From NCBI RefSeq assembly GCF_004217555.1, contig NZ_SHKW01000003.1, positions 1 through 64,000 of the forward strand: a stretch of 64,000 bases of DNA. The letters are read 5' to 3'. Positions 52,565 through 62,287 of this stretch are shown one piece after another. The first letter of the stretch is position 1; every line of letters begins with the position of its first letter. The stretch is from Edaphobacter modestus (lineage in GTDB: Bacteria > Acidobacteriota > Terriglobia > Terriglobales > Acidobacteriaceae). The notes under the pieces were generated by a model. It did not search any database, was not told the origin of the DNA, and saw only the letters and a list, made by a program, of their open reading frames with translations. Both the position numbers and the translations under genes were made by a program.

Positions 52565-54286
52565 ATGGCGAAAGTGGGGGAAGTCCTTGTGCAAACGCTG
52601 GTCGAAGCCGGCGTTAAGCGGATTTATGGAGTCGTCGGAGACTCGCTCAATGGTCTGACCGACACTATCCGCAAAAGTGGGCAAATTGAGTGGTTGCATG
52701 TTCGACACGAAGAGGTAGCCGCGTTTGCAGCAGGTGCCGAAGCGCACCTAACGAATGAGATCGCGGTTTGCGCCGGAAGCTGTGGCCCAGGCAACCTGCA
52801 TCTGATCAATGGTCTGTTTGACTGCTATCGCAGCCGCGTTCCGGTCCTGGCAATCGCGGCGCAGATACCCAGTCACGAAATTGGCAGCGGCTATTTTCAG
52901 GAAACACATCCGGAGCACGTATTTAAGGATTGCAGCGATTACTGCGAACTCATTTCTCAGCCAGAGCAGATGCCCCGCATTCTCGCGATTGCCATGCGTA
53001 CGGCGATCACAAAGCGTGGTGTCGCTGTAATAGTCCTCCCCGGCGACGTCGTTCTACGTGAATGTCCCTCGGAGGCGATTACCCTGGGCATTTCGGCCTC
53101 AACATCTGTTGTCCGTCCTCCGGACAGCCAGGTGCACCTGGCCGCTACGCTTCTCAATGAATCAGGTCGGGTCACGATTCTCGCCGGAGCTGGATGCAAA
53201 GAGGCGCACGACGAGTTGATTGCAGTGGCGCAACGTCTGAAAGCTCCAGTGGTGCATGCGATGCGGGGTAAGGAGTTCATTGAGTACGACAACCCTTATG
53301 ACGTAGGCATGACGGGACTGCTGGGATTCTCGTCCGGATACCACGCCATGATGAGTTGCGACGCGCTCCTGATGCTCGGAACCGACTTCCCCTATCAGCA
53401 GTTCTATCCAAAGGACGCCAAGATCATTCAGGTTGACATTCGTGGAGAGCAGATAGGACGTCGTACCAAAGTTGATCTTGGCCTCGTTGGAACAGTGAAG
53501 GATACACTTCATGAATTACTGCCGCTACTGGTGGAGACACGTGATACCTCCCATCTCGATAGATGCGTGGATCACTATAAGAACGCCCGCCAGGGACTCG
53601 ACGACCTCGCAGTGGGCGTACCGGGGCAGACTCCTGTTCATCCGCAATACGTTGCCAAAATCGTCAACGAATTAGCGACCGACGACGCGATCTTCACATG
53701 TGATGTGGGAACCCCCACGATCTGGGCTGCCCGGTATCTTCAAATGAACGGCAAGCGGAGACTCCTTGGTTCGCTCATTCATGGCTCCATGGCAAACGCT
53801 TTACCGCAGGCCATCGGGGCACAAGCAGCAAATCCCGGACGTCAGGTCATCAGTCTCTCGGGTGATGGAGGCCTCGCCATGCTACTCGGCGATATTCTGA
53901 CGCTCAAGCAATTAGAACTTCCAGTTAAGCTCGTCGTCTTCAATAACGGCTCGCTTGCCTTTGTCGAACTTGAGATGAAAGCGGCGGGGTTGATTGACTA
54001 TGGCACGAATTTGGTTAATCCGAACTTCGCACAACTCGCCGAGGCGGCAAATATTCTAGGCACTCGCGTCGAGAAGCCAGAAGAGCTACGCCCGGCACTC
54101 GAACGGGCATTCGCTCATCCCGGTCCTGCACTTGTCGAAGTAATTGTCCACCGGCAGGAACTATCTATGCCTCCCACAATCAGCGCCGAGCAAGCATTGG
54201 GATTTGGTCTCTATATGCTTCGCGCCGTAATGAACGGTCGCGGAGATGAAATCATCGACCTCGTGAAAACAAACCTACTACGCTGA
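52565..54286 (+). CDS. poxB: pyruvate dehydrogenase (quinone)/pyruvate oxidase
   Basis: ThDP- and FAD-dependent peripheral membrane enzyme that turns pyruvate into acetate and CO2 and feeds electrons to quinone. 573 residues against 572 in E. coli PoxB. The N-terminal ThDP domain carries the catalytic Glu in VRHEEVAAFAAGAEAH (about residue 50). The C-terminal domain has the ThDP-binding SGDGGLAMLLGDIL followed at normal distance by VVFNNGSLAFV. It is controlled by a near-perfect sigma-54 promoter, which is not the usual arrangement for poxB, known in E. coli as a sigma-S gene. The efflux genes begin 130 bp downstream on the same strand. Confidence 0.93.
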   Translation: MAKVGEVLVQTLVEAGVKRIYGVVGDSLNGLTDTIRKSGQIEWLHVRHEEVAAFAAGAEAHLTNEIAVCAGSCGPGNLHLINGLFDCYRSRVPVLAIAAQIPSHEIGSGYFQETHPEHVFKDCSDYCELISQPEQMPRILAIAMRTAITKRGVAVIVLPGDVVLRECPSEAITLGISASTSVVRPPDSQVHLAATLLNESGRVTILAGAGCKEAHDELIAVAQRLKAPVVHAMRGKEFIEYDNPYDVGMTGLLGFSSGYHAMMSCDALLMLGTDFPYQQFYPKDAKIIQVDIRGEQIGRRTKVDLGLVGTVKDTLHELLPLLVETRDTSHLDRCVDHYKNARQGLDDLAVGVPGQTPVHPQYVAKIVNELATDDAIFTCDVGTPTIWAARYLQMNGKRRLLGSLIHGSMANALPQAIGAQAANPGRQVISLSGDGGLAMLLGDILTLKQLELPVKLVVFNNGSLAFVELEMKAAGLIDYGTNLVNPNFAQLAEAANILGTRVEKPEELRPALERAFAHPGPALVEVIVHRQELSMPPTISAEQALGFGLYMLRAVMNGRGDEIIDLVKTNLLR

Positions 54287-54416
54287 CCGGCACTGGATCG
54301 AAAGTGAGTATGGAATCCTGGAGGTTCCGTGCAACGCACGCAAACACTTCGAACGACTCTGTTTTAACCCGGAGAGACGGGCGCCACGTCATCTGAGGCG
54401 CGACGCAAACGCACGC

Positions 54417-55910
54417 GTGAAATTAACTAACCCATACCCTCGACGAAATGGTGTCTATCCATCCTGGATTCATTGCTGTCGTAGTGGCGTATGTGCTCTC
54501 TTCGCGGTCTTGCTATGGTCATCCACAGGACAAGCGCAAAGTGTCCCAGTATCTCCAGAGAGACCATGGAGAGGACAGCAAAGTGAGGATTTTCAGCAGA
54601 GACTTCGTAGCTATCCTGAGCCTCATTACGACATGGATGACGAGCACATTTACAGCTTAGCCGACCTTGTTGACCTGGCTGAATCGCACAACCCAGAGAC
54701 TCGTGCAGCTTGGCAAAATGCCAAAATGCGTGGTGCGGATCTTGGAATCGCACGGTCAGCACTCTACCCGACTATTACCGCGGTGGCGTTAGCATCCACA
54801 ACACGCACTGGGGTGTTGCTTGGCGATGACTTTCATCGTCAGACTGTGGGCCTGTTCCAGCCAACCCTGAATTTGACCTATCTTGTCTTTGATTTCGGTG
54901 GGCGAAGCGGGGACATCGCTGAAGCTAAGGCCGAGTTGTTCGCAGCAGATTTTAGCTTCAACAACGTTCATAGAAGGATCATTTACCAGATCACGGCAAC
55001 CTACTACAGATTGCTAAACGCGCTGGGCCAGGAGGAGGCAGCCAAGGCCACTCTCGCAAATGCCCAGGCAGTGCAGCAGGAGGCGGAGAGCCGCCTGCGA
55101 GACGGCCTGGCGACCCTGCCGGATGTGCTCGAAGCGCGTGCGGCAACAGCGCAGGCAGACTACGATCTCCAGGCCGAAATAGGAGCGGTGGAAATCGCCC
55201 AAGGGGACTTGTCGACGACATTGGGGTTGCCACCAAATAGTCAATACCATGTTCAAGACGTTAACGATCTTACTATTCCAGAAGCTTTGACTGAGTCAGT
55301 CGATCAGGCTATAGATCGGGCATTTGAACAACGACCGGACTTAATGCAGCAGGTTGCCAGCTTGCGAGCGGCCGATGCTTCGCTCACAACTTCGCGATCC
55401 ACTTACTTGCCTACTCTCGCCTTCTCCGGCATCGGCGGACTTCAGCGAGGTTACGGTCGACAAGACCTGCTGCCCGATACATATGCCAGGGGAGAGACCT
55501 GGAATGTTCAACTGGCACTCCAATGGGATCTTTTTGATGGAGCGCGACGTGAACATAGAATCGCTGAAGCCAAGGCAAAACAAGCTCGGGCTAAGGCCGA
55601 TATAGATCTCCTGCGAGATCAAGTCTCCGACGAGGTCTGGGCCGCCTATTCAAATGCCAGGACTGCCCTTAGACAGAGGCAAGCAGCCAGCGCCCTGCTG
55701 CAATCTGCAGACCGCTCCTACACCGCCGCTGTCAGGTCCTATGATCTGGGACTTAGAAACCTGCTCGACGTAGTGTCCGCTCAACGTGCTTTGGCACAAG
55801 CTCGCACCGCTGACGTCACCGCGCGAACTCAGGTACTGACTCAGATGTCTAATCTGGCTTTTCGGACCGGGGATCTTCTCCGAGCAAAGACTTCCAAAGG
55901 TGGACCCTAG
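54417..55910 (+). CDS. TolC-family outer-membrane efflux channel
   Basis: 497 residues starting at GTG 54417. A signal segment (GVCALFAVLLWSSTGQAQ, about residues 25-42) precedes two OEP repeats: YSLADLVDLAESHNPETRAA with RSALYPTITAVALAS, and ASLRAADASLTTSRSTYLPT with VQLALQWDLFDGARREHRIA. Long alpha-helical parts (EEAAKATLANAQAVQQEAES) build the periplasmic tunnel. Operon order TolC, YtcA, HlyD, FUSC is typical of aromatic-acid or fusaric-acid efflux systems. The gene may be read through from poxB. Confidence 0.88.
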   Translation: MKLTNPYPRRNGVYPSWIHCCRSGVCALFAVLLWSSTGQAQSVPVSPERPWRGQQSEDFQQRLRSYPEPHYDMDDEHIYSLADLVDLAESHNPETRAAWQNAKMRGADLGIARSALYPTITAVALASTTRTGVLLGDDFHRQTVGLFQPTLNLTYLVFDFGGRSGDIAEAKAELFAADFSFNNVHRRIIYQITATYYRLLNALGQEEAAKATLANAQAVQQEAESRLRDGLATLPDVLEARAATAQADYDLQAEIGAVEIAQGDLSTTLGLPPNSQYHVQDVNDLTIPEALTESVDQAIDRAFEQRPDLMQQVASLRAADASLTTSRSTYLPTLAFSGIGGLQRGYGRQDLLPDTYARGETWNVQLALQWDLFDGARREHRIAEAKAKQARAKADIDLLRDQVSDEVWAAYSNARTALRQRQAASALLQSADRSYTAAVRSYDLGLRNLLDVVSAQRALAQARTADVTARTQVLTQMSNLAFRTGDLLRAKTSKGGP

Positions 55911-55911
55911 C

Positions 55912-56208
55912 ATGTTGAATGAATTCGGCCATGACCCAGCAAAGAGGAATCGCGCCGTTTCGCGCGGTACTCTCGTCTTTCCGATTTTACTGCTCGGCGG
56001 GTGCGGGAGAGCTCCCTCAATCAATATTGTCGGCTCGTTTTTTCCAACCTGGATATTGTGTATTGTTTTGGGCATCTTGTTCGCTGCCGGTATTCGCGCG
56101 CTTGGTTTGTACTTAAGAGTAGAACAGCACCTGCAGCCGCCTATTCTGATCTATCCAAGCCTCGCCGCATCGTTCGCTCTGACATTGTGGGTTATTTGTT
56201 TCAGCTAA
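55912..56208 (+). CDS. YtcA-like small membrane lipoprotein
   Basis: 98 residues; the ATG lies right at the TolC-gene stop. It has a lipoprotein-type signal (VFPILLLGGCGRAPSINIVG with the lipobox Cys) and two further hydrophobic segments (FFPTWILCIVLGILFAAGIR; SLAASFALTLWVICF). YtcA/AaeX-type proteins accompany HlyD-FUSC pumps; their function is unknown. It overlaps nothing downstream but is only 11 nt from the HlyD gene. Confidence 0.75.
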   Translation: MLNEFGHDPAKRNRAVSRGTLVFPILLLGGCGRAPSINIVGSFFPTWILCIVLGILFAAGIRALGLYLRVEQHLQPPILIYPSLAASFALTLWVICFS

Positions 56209-56219
56209 TTGAGGGAGCT

Positions 56220-57443
56220 ATGGCAACGGAAACATCAATCGGGTTTGTAGGACGGATACTGAGCATCGGCATATTGGTATATACCGTTGTGATTGCTCTG
56301 GTCGTCCTTCGCAAGACAAACGTGGAGCCAAGAACCGACGATGCCGAGGTCTTCGCGAACTTCATTGGCATGGCTCCTCAGGTAGATGGCCCAATCGTCA
56401 CATTGCACATTCAAGACAATCAGTTCGTGCGCAAAGGAGAGTTGCTAACAGAGATTGACCCACGGCCCTATGCCTACGCTTTGGAACGAGCGAAGTCCGA
56501 GCAAAAGGCATTGGAGGGACAGATCATTGATGAGAGCCGGAACATTGCAGCACAGAAGAGCGGAGTCGCAGTCGCCGAAGCTGGCGTGCATAACGCAGAC
56601 GCTAACGTCGAGCGTGCGTCCGCCGCAGTAGACGAGGCACGGGCTTCAGTGGCGAATGCTCAAGCAGGCTTTAGCCGTGCCGAAGCGGACCTCGCGTATG
56701 CCACAAATAATCTCCATCGCCTGGAGCCATTATTGATCGAACAGTTCGTGACGGTAGATCAGATAGATCAGGCTCGAACTCTCGAAGTTACTCGCCGGCA
56801 GGCTGTTGAGCAGGCTCGGTCTCAGTTGAAATTGGCACAAGCAACACTCCAGTCCTCCATTGCTCAACATAAGCAGAGCAGGGCAACTCTGGAGCAAGGG
56901 CAGCAGCAAGTGATCCAGTCGGAACATAGTGTAACTACCCTGGAACCCCTGACAGCCCAGCGCTCAGGGAGGTCCGCGGCAATCGACACGGCTCAATACA
57001 ACCTGGACAACACTCGGATATTTGCTCCGTTCGATGCTCGTGTCACCAACCTCACGATCTCGGAAGGCGAGTACGCTCATACCGGTCAGCAGGTATTTAC
57101 CCTCATCGATACCCGAAGATGGTGGGTTATCGGGAACTTCCGAGAGACGCAGCTCAAACATATACGTCCAGGCATGCGAGCAGATGTCTACCTTCTCAGT
57201 GATCCGCGCCATCCTCTACAGGGAACAGTCGCCAGCGTAGGTTTTGGAGTGACTCCGGATGGGGATATTTTAGGAAGGCTTGGTCCAGGGCTTCCGGACG
57301 TACAACGAACCCTAAACTGGGTTCACCTTGCCTCACGCTTTCCTGTGCGTATCCTCATCGATTCGCCTGACACGAATCTACTGCGCATGGGAGAGTCATC
57401 AGTCGTCATCATTCGAAGCCAACCTGGCCCCCACGGCTTTTAG
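56220..57443 (+). CDS. HlyD-family membrane-fusion protein
   Basis: About 407 residues. One N-terminal transmembrane helix (ILSIGILVYTVVIALVVL) anchors it; a biotinyl-lipoyl-like half follows (APQVDGPIVTLHIQDNQFVR), then a long coiled-coil hairpin (about 105-270), the second lipoyl half and beta-barrel (APFDARVTNLTISEGEYAHT). It bridges the FUSC pump and TolC. The ATG at 56220 follows GAGGGAG closely; the open frame upstream runs through the YtcA gene in another phase and is ignored. Confidence 0.88.
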   Translation: MATETSIGFVGRILSIGILVYTVVIALVVLRKTNVEPRTDDAEVFANFIGMAPQVDGPIVTLHIQDNQFVRKGELLTEIDPRPYAYALERAKSEQKALEGQIIDESRNIAAQKSGVAVAEAGVHNADANVERASAAVDEARASVANAQAGFSRAEADLAYATNNLHRLEPLLIEQFVTVDQIDQARTLEVTRRQAVEQARSQLKLAQATLQSSIAQHKQSRATLEQGQQQVIQSEHSVTTLEPLTAQRSGRSAAIDTAQYNLDNTRIFAPFDARVTNLTISEGEYAHTGQQVFTLIDTRRWWVIGNFRETQLKHIRPGMRADVYLLSDPRHPLQGTVASVGFGVTPDGDILGRLGPGLPDVQRTLNWVHLASRFPVRILIDSPDTNLLRMGESSVVIIRSQPGPHGF

Positions 57444-57445
57444 CT

Positions 57446-59623
57446 ATGCCAACAACTATCATTCCGGCGACAGAATCATCTGGATTCTTCCCATGGTTTA
57501 GAGACTTTCTCAAAAAAGAGCTGTCTCCATTTCCGGGCAGAGCGACAACGGTGGCGCGCATGGTGCTTGCCGCGACGATCACCATGTTGATCATCATGAC
57601 CTTCCGGATACCTGGGGGAGCTTTAGGCGCAATGTATGCGTTCTTTGTCTCTCGTGACAATATGCGAGCTACGTTGACATCGGGGCTAGCCATTGCAGTC
57701 AGCTACATCGCGGGGGCGACATTTATTCTAACCGGAGCAAGTTTGTTCGCCGACCAACAGTTCGCCCAGTTCTTGTGGTTCAGCGCCAGCATGTTCGTCG
57801 TCTTTTTCGCACTCTCCACCTTTGCAGATTATGCGGTGGCAACGGGATTCGCCGCAATTGTCGTCAACGCCATGCTGTTATGGCAACGTCAAGACTTCGC
57901 GCACGTACAGGTCGACGCGACACTTTGGCAACTGCTTGCTGTTGCGATAGGGACGTCTGTTACTGTGGCGATTGAAATTGTGTTTCATGCGTTTCACAAA
58001 AAAGACGAGTTGACTGAGGGTATCGACGGCCGCCTACACCTTGTTCAACAATTGTTGGAGAGTTACCGCAGGCAAGCGGCTGTCCCAGATGAAATCCAGA
58101 GAAAGCTGGAACAGTACACGATCGTCGGGGTAGGTGCGCTTCGCAGAGGCTTAGCAAGAAGCAACTATGAACGCCTGTACCACGACCAGACCGCAGCCGT
58201 AATCTCTCTTTCTGGCCGTCTTGTCGACCTCAGCGCGGCGTCGATTCGAGTTCCCCATCAGGCTCAAGAGGAAGATAAAGTTCTTCTAGAAAACCTGGAG
58301 AATCAGATTGCACAAATACGAACCGACCTTCAAGCTAAACAGGCACCCCGGATGGTACCTGCCCCCCCTGGCACTCCATCAGGGTTCCCGCTGCTCGCGG
58401 AAATCCAGCGTACGATCCTGCTGATTCCTGAGGTGTTTTCGGGTGCAAAATCTATTGACCGATATATCCCGTCAATCAAAGATGAGCCCAGGTCGTCCCA
58501 GTTCTTCGTCCGAGATGCGTTTTCAAATCCCCTGCACATTCGCTATGCGGTCCAGGGATGTCTCGCAGCGACCCTTTGCTATTTCACTTACTTTGTCTTG
58601 GACTGGCGAGGGCTTGGAACCTCTGTGGTGACATGCGTGTTCACGGCGCTGTCGAATGCTGGGACCTCGCGACAAAAGCAGGTGCTTCGTATCACTGGAG
58701 CAATTGCCGGCGGGGTCTTGTTTGGAATTGGCTCACAGGTCTTCATCCTGCCAAACATCGATTCCATTACGGCATTTTCGCTACTGTTCGCAGCTGTTAC
58801 CGGAGTGGCTGCTTGGTTCGCAACCTCGAGTCAACGCCTCTCTTATTTCGGCGTGCAGATCGCCAATGCGTTTTATCTGGTCAATCTACAAGAATTCTCT
58901 ATCCAGACATCACTTGTGATAGCACGGGATAGGGTCCTAGGTATTCTTCTTGGACTTATTGCCATGTGGCTAGTCTTTGATGGCCTTGGTACTGCGCGCG
59001 CAACTGACCAGATGGCAGAAGCTTTCATCAACAGCCTTATGTCAATAGCTCGGTTGACCATACGGCTCGAACAAGGTAATCAGCAAACGATCGTTCAGGA
59101 TCTCCGTGCTTTGCGAGAGGAGATCAATTCACACTTTCAAATGGTCAACTCGCAATCGGACGCCATATTATTTGAATTTGGCATTAGGCGGAAGCAAGGG
59201 ATGGCAATGCGTGCACTAGTGCGAAGCTGGCAACCGTCGCTTCGCGTGCTTGTTATGATGGAAGCCGCGCTCATCCAACACAGACTCCTGGGATCGGAGC
59301 ATATCTTTTCCCAAAATGTGCGCGGTGCGTGGGGACGATTCGATGATGCCTGCGCTCAGAGATTTCTCGGAATGGCGAATCATCTCGAAGGCAAAGACGT
59401 CTCTGAGGCCGAACCACTCAGCATTTCACTTAAGAGCATGGAACGAGCGTTGCTAACGGAACATGGTGTGTCCGACGATAGGTCAATTGGACTTGGCATC
59501 GTCGATTTGGCTCATGAGGTGGCGACATTGGTGGACGAGTTGTTCAGCACAATTGTGAACACCCGAATACCATCATTCAGCCACGTGCGAAGAGTTGCCA
59601 ACCGCGCAGCTTCCAAGAGTTGA
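57446..59623 (+). CDS. FUSC-family (fusaric-acid resistance/AaeB-like) inner-membrane pump
   Basis: 725 residues in two halves, each with a membrane block: about residues 35-185 (ARMVLAATITMLIIMTFRIP onward) and about 370-520 (VQGCLAATLCYFTYFVLDWR onward). Cytoplasmic helical regions follow each. This is the usual FUSC/AaeB plan for proton-driven export of aromatic carboxylates. It begins 2 nt after the HlyD stop, so it is co-translated. It is the last gene of the efflux operon; no terminator-like hairpin was noticed directly after it. Confidence 0.88.
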   Translation: MPTTIIPATESSGFFPWFRDFLKKELSPFPGRATTVARMVLAATITMLIIMTFRIPGGALGAMYAFFVSRDNMRATLTSGLAIAVSYIAGATFILTGASLFADQQFAQFLWFSASMFVVFFALSTFADYAVATGFAAIVVNAMLLWQRQDFAHVQVDATLWQLLAVAIGTSVTVAIEIVFHAFHKKDELTEGIDGRLHLVQQLLESYRRQAAVPDEIQRKLEQYTIVGVGALRRGLARSNYERLYHDQTAAVISLSGRLVDLSAASIRVPHQAQEEDKVLLENLENQIAQIRTDLQAKQAPRMVPAPPGTPSGFPLLAEIQRTILLIPEVFSGAKSIDRYIPSIKDEPRSSQFFVRDAFSNPLHIRYAVQGCLAATLCYFTYFVLDWRGLGTSVVTCVFTALSNAGTSRQKQVLRITGAIAGGVLFGIGSQVFILPNIDSITAFSLLFAAVTGVAAWFATSSQRLSYFGVQIANAFYLVNLQEFSIQTSLVIARDRVLGILLGLIAMWLVFDGLGTARATDQMAEAFINSLMSIARLTIRLEQGNQQTIVQDLRALREEINSHFQMVNSQSDAILFEFGIRRKQGMAMRALVRSWQPSLRVLVMMEAALIQHRLLGSEHIFSQNVRGAWGRFDDACAQRFLGMANHLEGKDVSEAEPLSISLKSMERALLTEHGVSDDRSIGLGIVDLAHEVATLVDELFSTIVNTRIPSFSHVRRVANRAASKS

Positions 59624-59889
59624 TGTATGTCCAGACGATATTGTTCAACTGCATTATCGCAACAATAAAGTGCAAATGATGAGCACCGGCACATATCGTT
59701 GGGCCGGTGGGAGCCTGATCTGACATAAGGTTTTGCGTGTGATGCTTCCTCCACGGCGAGGATGATTTTTTCAAAATTCTCGGAGGCCATTAGACTGCAA
59801 CGAAGAGAGAAAGATCATCATGGTCCGCGCCTTCTGCAGTCCTTTATAAGGAACGATCGCACATTTTCATCCGTCCCGAAGGCGCACGC

Positions 59890-60466
59890 TGCGTTTCGGT
59901 ATCTGCTAGTGCGGCAAAGCAGATGAAGAACCGTGTGTCTGGCCTGCTGATGGAGACCGGTGGGCCCAAGCGAACGGCCGAAGCAGCGGGTAGGCAAGCT
60001 GGTTCCAGTTCGTACGTTTGCGGACGGGGCGGAGTTGTTCAGGCCACTTGGAGATGGATTTGGTGGTACGTTGCGGGGACGGGGTTGGTTGGCAGCTTTG
60101 TACATACGTTGGTGTTGACCGATGTGACGGTTATGGCCGATTGGAAGGCCTAAGCGCAACAGTGCCTTAGGACAGCTGTACGAGTCCCTCTCGGCTGTAC
60201 ATCAAAGTCTTTCGACCATCCTGCAAACTGAAGTCCACGTGGCGCGAAGGAGCGCGCGTCCACAAGGAATACGGCCTCCCGGAAACGCCATACCGGCGGT
60301 TACTCATGCGAGACGACGTTTCCACGAAAGGAAGCAGGCGCTGAAGCGGCAGATCGAGTTGCTTGATCCCGTGTTGCGTGTTGTTGTTGATTCTGGGAAG
60401 AAACAGGGCCAGCCCAAGCGCTCTTGGCGGAGCACCGAGCTTTCCATCAAAGCGGGGTTTGTTTGA
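59890..60466 (+). pseudogene. decayed DDE integrase-type transposase
   Basis: Pieces in different frames: VSASAAKQMKNRVSGLLMET (59903 on), GSFVHTLVLTDVTVMADW (about 60089 on), LYIKVFRPSCKLKSTWREGA with RVHKEYGLPETPYRRLL (about 60195-60305), and ALKRQIELLDPVLRVVVDSG (about 60340). The second and third are core and post-core blocks of rve-type integrases (VHTLVLTDV; VFRPSCKLKS). At least two frameshifts and deletions make it inactive. The first piece has a slightly different, IS110-like flavour and may come from another element. Confidence 0.55.
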
Positions 60467-60643
60467 GAGCCTTACCCGCAGCCCTTATGTAGGTTTTCTG
60501 TTCCGTTTCTACTCAGACCCCTTTAAGTACAGCCTGTTCCGAAATTTCGGGAACTGAGTGCAGTATTTGAGCCCGAGAGCGCAATTTCCGGCATTTGAGT
60601 GCAGCGTGACACCTGCAGGTGGCAGCTTCCGTGAGCGCAATTG

Positions 60644-61069
60644 ATGGAGAACCTGCAGACTTGCCAGATAGCTGCACTGAATAAAGAACACCACTTCTGC
60701 GCCGTGCTCAAGTTCAACATACCGAAGTATGATGTCGAACAAAAATCGGACAATATCGAGAAGCTTCCCCCAGAGCTGCTCAATTTCGAGGTCGTCACCA
60801 GATGCGCGCCCGTGTCCAGGGTGAAATCTGACCTGCAGGGGCGGACACTCACCATCTGTCTTCCAGACGACCGGAGTCAGATCAGTGTCAAGCTGTGGGA
60901 AAGTGATCGGTTGGTTTACATCCTGATGCCCTCCAAGAAATTCCCGCCGCCTGACGTCAACTTGGGGAATATCTGCGCCACTCCACTCTACGCGTGCTCC
61001 GAGTTGGAGAAGTCGATCGCCAAGATGCTGCCGAGGAAGACTCATCCTCTGCAGTTCAACTTGACATGA
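60644..61069 (+). CDS. orphan hypothetical protein, 141 aa
   Basis: I do not recognise the family. Codon choice is strongly coding-like (AAG, GAC, ATC and CTG preferred). The protein is soluble with mixed alpha/beta character: EHHFCAVLKFNIPKYDVEQK, then DRSQISVKLWESDRLVYILM and ICATPLYACSELEKSIAKML. It starts at ATG 60644 (or TTG 60641) without a good ribosome-binding site and lies just past a decayed transposase, so it may be cargo. A 455-codon frame on the opposite strand is its shadow. Confidence 0.55.
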   Translation: MENLQTCQIAALNKEHHFCAVLKFNIPKYDVEQKSDNIEKLPPELLNFEVVTRCAPVSRVKSDLQGRTLTICLPDDRSQISVKLWESDRLVYILMPSKKFPPPDVNLGNICATPLYACSELEKSIAKMLPRKTHPLQFNLT

Positions 61070-61876
61070 GGCGTAAACAAATAGACCAGCACCATACGGA
61101 CGCCACACAAATATGCGGAGACTCATGGTGACCAGACAGCTACCAAACAAGAACCAATACACTCCGAATTCAACACACGCAAGGCAGCCGGATACGTCAT
61201 GCTGAACAGCAGGACCTAATGGAAGCCACTGTGTCGGGTATCCAGTTATCTCTCTGGTCCCATCCACTATCTGCAGATGCCAAACAATGACTACGAGCGC
61301 AAATGATAATGACTCGTCAATATAATCGATATCGGACCGTTGTCGACTGTATGCATTATCGACGAAGAGCGCAAGTCGATCCGCCATCTGGAACTGTCTT
61401 TGAATCACTTGGCATGTGTTAATGGACGCCTGCGATTTTGCAGGCCTTCCACGGAAGCATAGCAGCGGCCGATCGGGGGACGAGAGGTTGATCATCATAG
61501 GTGGTAAGTCGGGGAGGGTAAAATGTCGTTGCGACTCCGCCTGCTTCCCTCCGCAGGAATCTCTCAAGAGGTTCCCTCTTAGATTGTCTCCACATATGAG
61601 GTGGTGACCGACACAATGACTGTCAATGTCAAACGTAAACTTGTATGGAAAGAAACAGCAAAAAAGATCGGCCAGTCCGGAACGAAGCCAGTGGCCAAGG
61701 CGTAGAAAGCGGGAAAACATTAGCCTGAGCAGACTGTTTGCGCTGGAGACGTCGTCCTGGGTTGCTCGACAGATTGACGGGGCGCCAGACGATACATACG
61801 ACGGATCTTTGTTCACTGTCTCGATAGATTGCACGCTATTCCTCCCCGATTCGATGTGCAGATGTTGCCGTTGCAT
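61070..61876. other. ~800-bp stretch without a recognised gene
   Basis: The longest frame is on the minus strand, part of a 455-codon opening, but its sequence is not protein-like over this stretch and its lower part is antisense to the orphan gene. No motifs, repeats or RNA features were identified. Confidence 0.35.
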
Positions 61877-62287
61877 TCAGGCATGAAGCGCTCGTAGCTC
61901 ACGTAACAACTCAATTGGATGAGCCGGTTTCCGTAGTAAGCGAAAGTTATATCCTCGTTGACTCGCGTCCAGTAGATCCGAAGGTTGGGCGCTTCCTGAG
62001 AACAGGAGGAATCGGCATTCAGGGCACAGCTTGTTTAGGCGCATTGCAAGTTCTATGCCCGAAAGCTGCGGCATGGTCACGTCCGTGACCACGATGTGAG
62101 GCTGGTAATCGGGTACCATCTTCAAGGCTGTCAAAGGGTTGGTATACGACACCGTGTCGTATCCCTTCTCTCTAAGAATCATTCCGAGTGTGTGTGCGAT
62201 AACAGGTTCGTCATCGATCACAACGACCCGGAGGGATCGTCCCGTGGCCTCTTCCTTGTCTCCATCCAGATCTGCTGAAGCGATCAT
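61877..62287 (-). CDS. stand-alone receiver-domain (CheY-like) protein
   Basis: 136 residues. The receiver fold is complete: VVVIDDEPVIAHTLG (acidic pair), HIVVTDVTMPQLSGIEL (phospho-acceptor Asp), FLLFSGSAQ (switch Ser) and FRLLRKPAHP (conserved Lys). There is no output domain. The ATG at 62287 follows GGAAGA by a normal distance and overlaps the stop of the upstream 99-residue gene by four bases (ATGA). Similar in build to the protein at 9391-9873, but the sequences are well diverged. Confidence 0.85.
   Translation of the reverse strand: MIASADLDGDKEEATGRSLRVVVIDDEPVIAHTLGMILREKGYDTVSYTNPLTALKMVPDYQPHIVVTDVTMPQLSGIELAMRLNKLCPECRFLLFSGSAQPSDLLDASQRGYNFRLLRKPAHPIELLRELRALHA

Noticed and set aside
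59818..60159. 113-codon minus-strand frame
   Set aside because: Antisense to recognisable integrase-type fragments on the plus strand.
60509..61876. 455-codon minus-strand frame
   Set aside because: Its lower third is antisense to the better-supported orphan gene at 60644-61069, and the rest is not protein-like (no domain, no ribosome-binding site).
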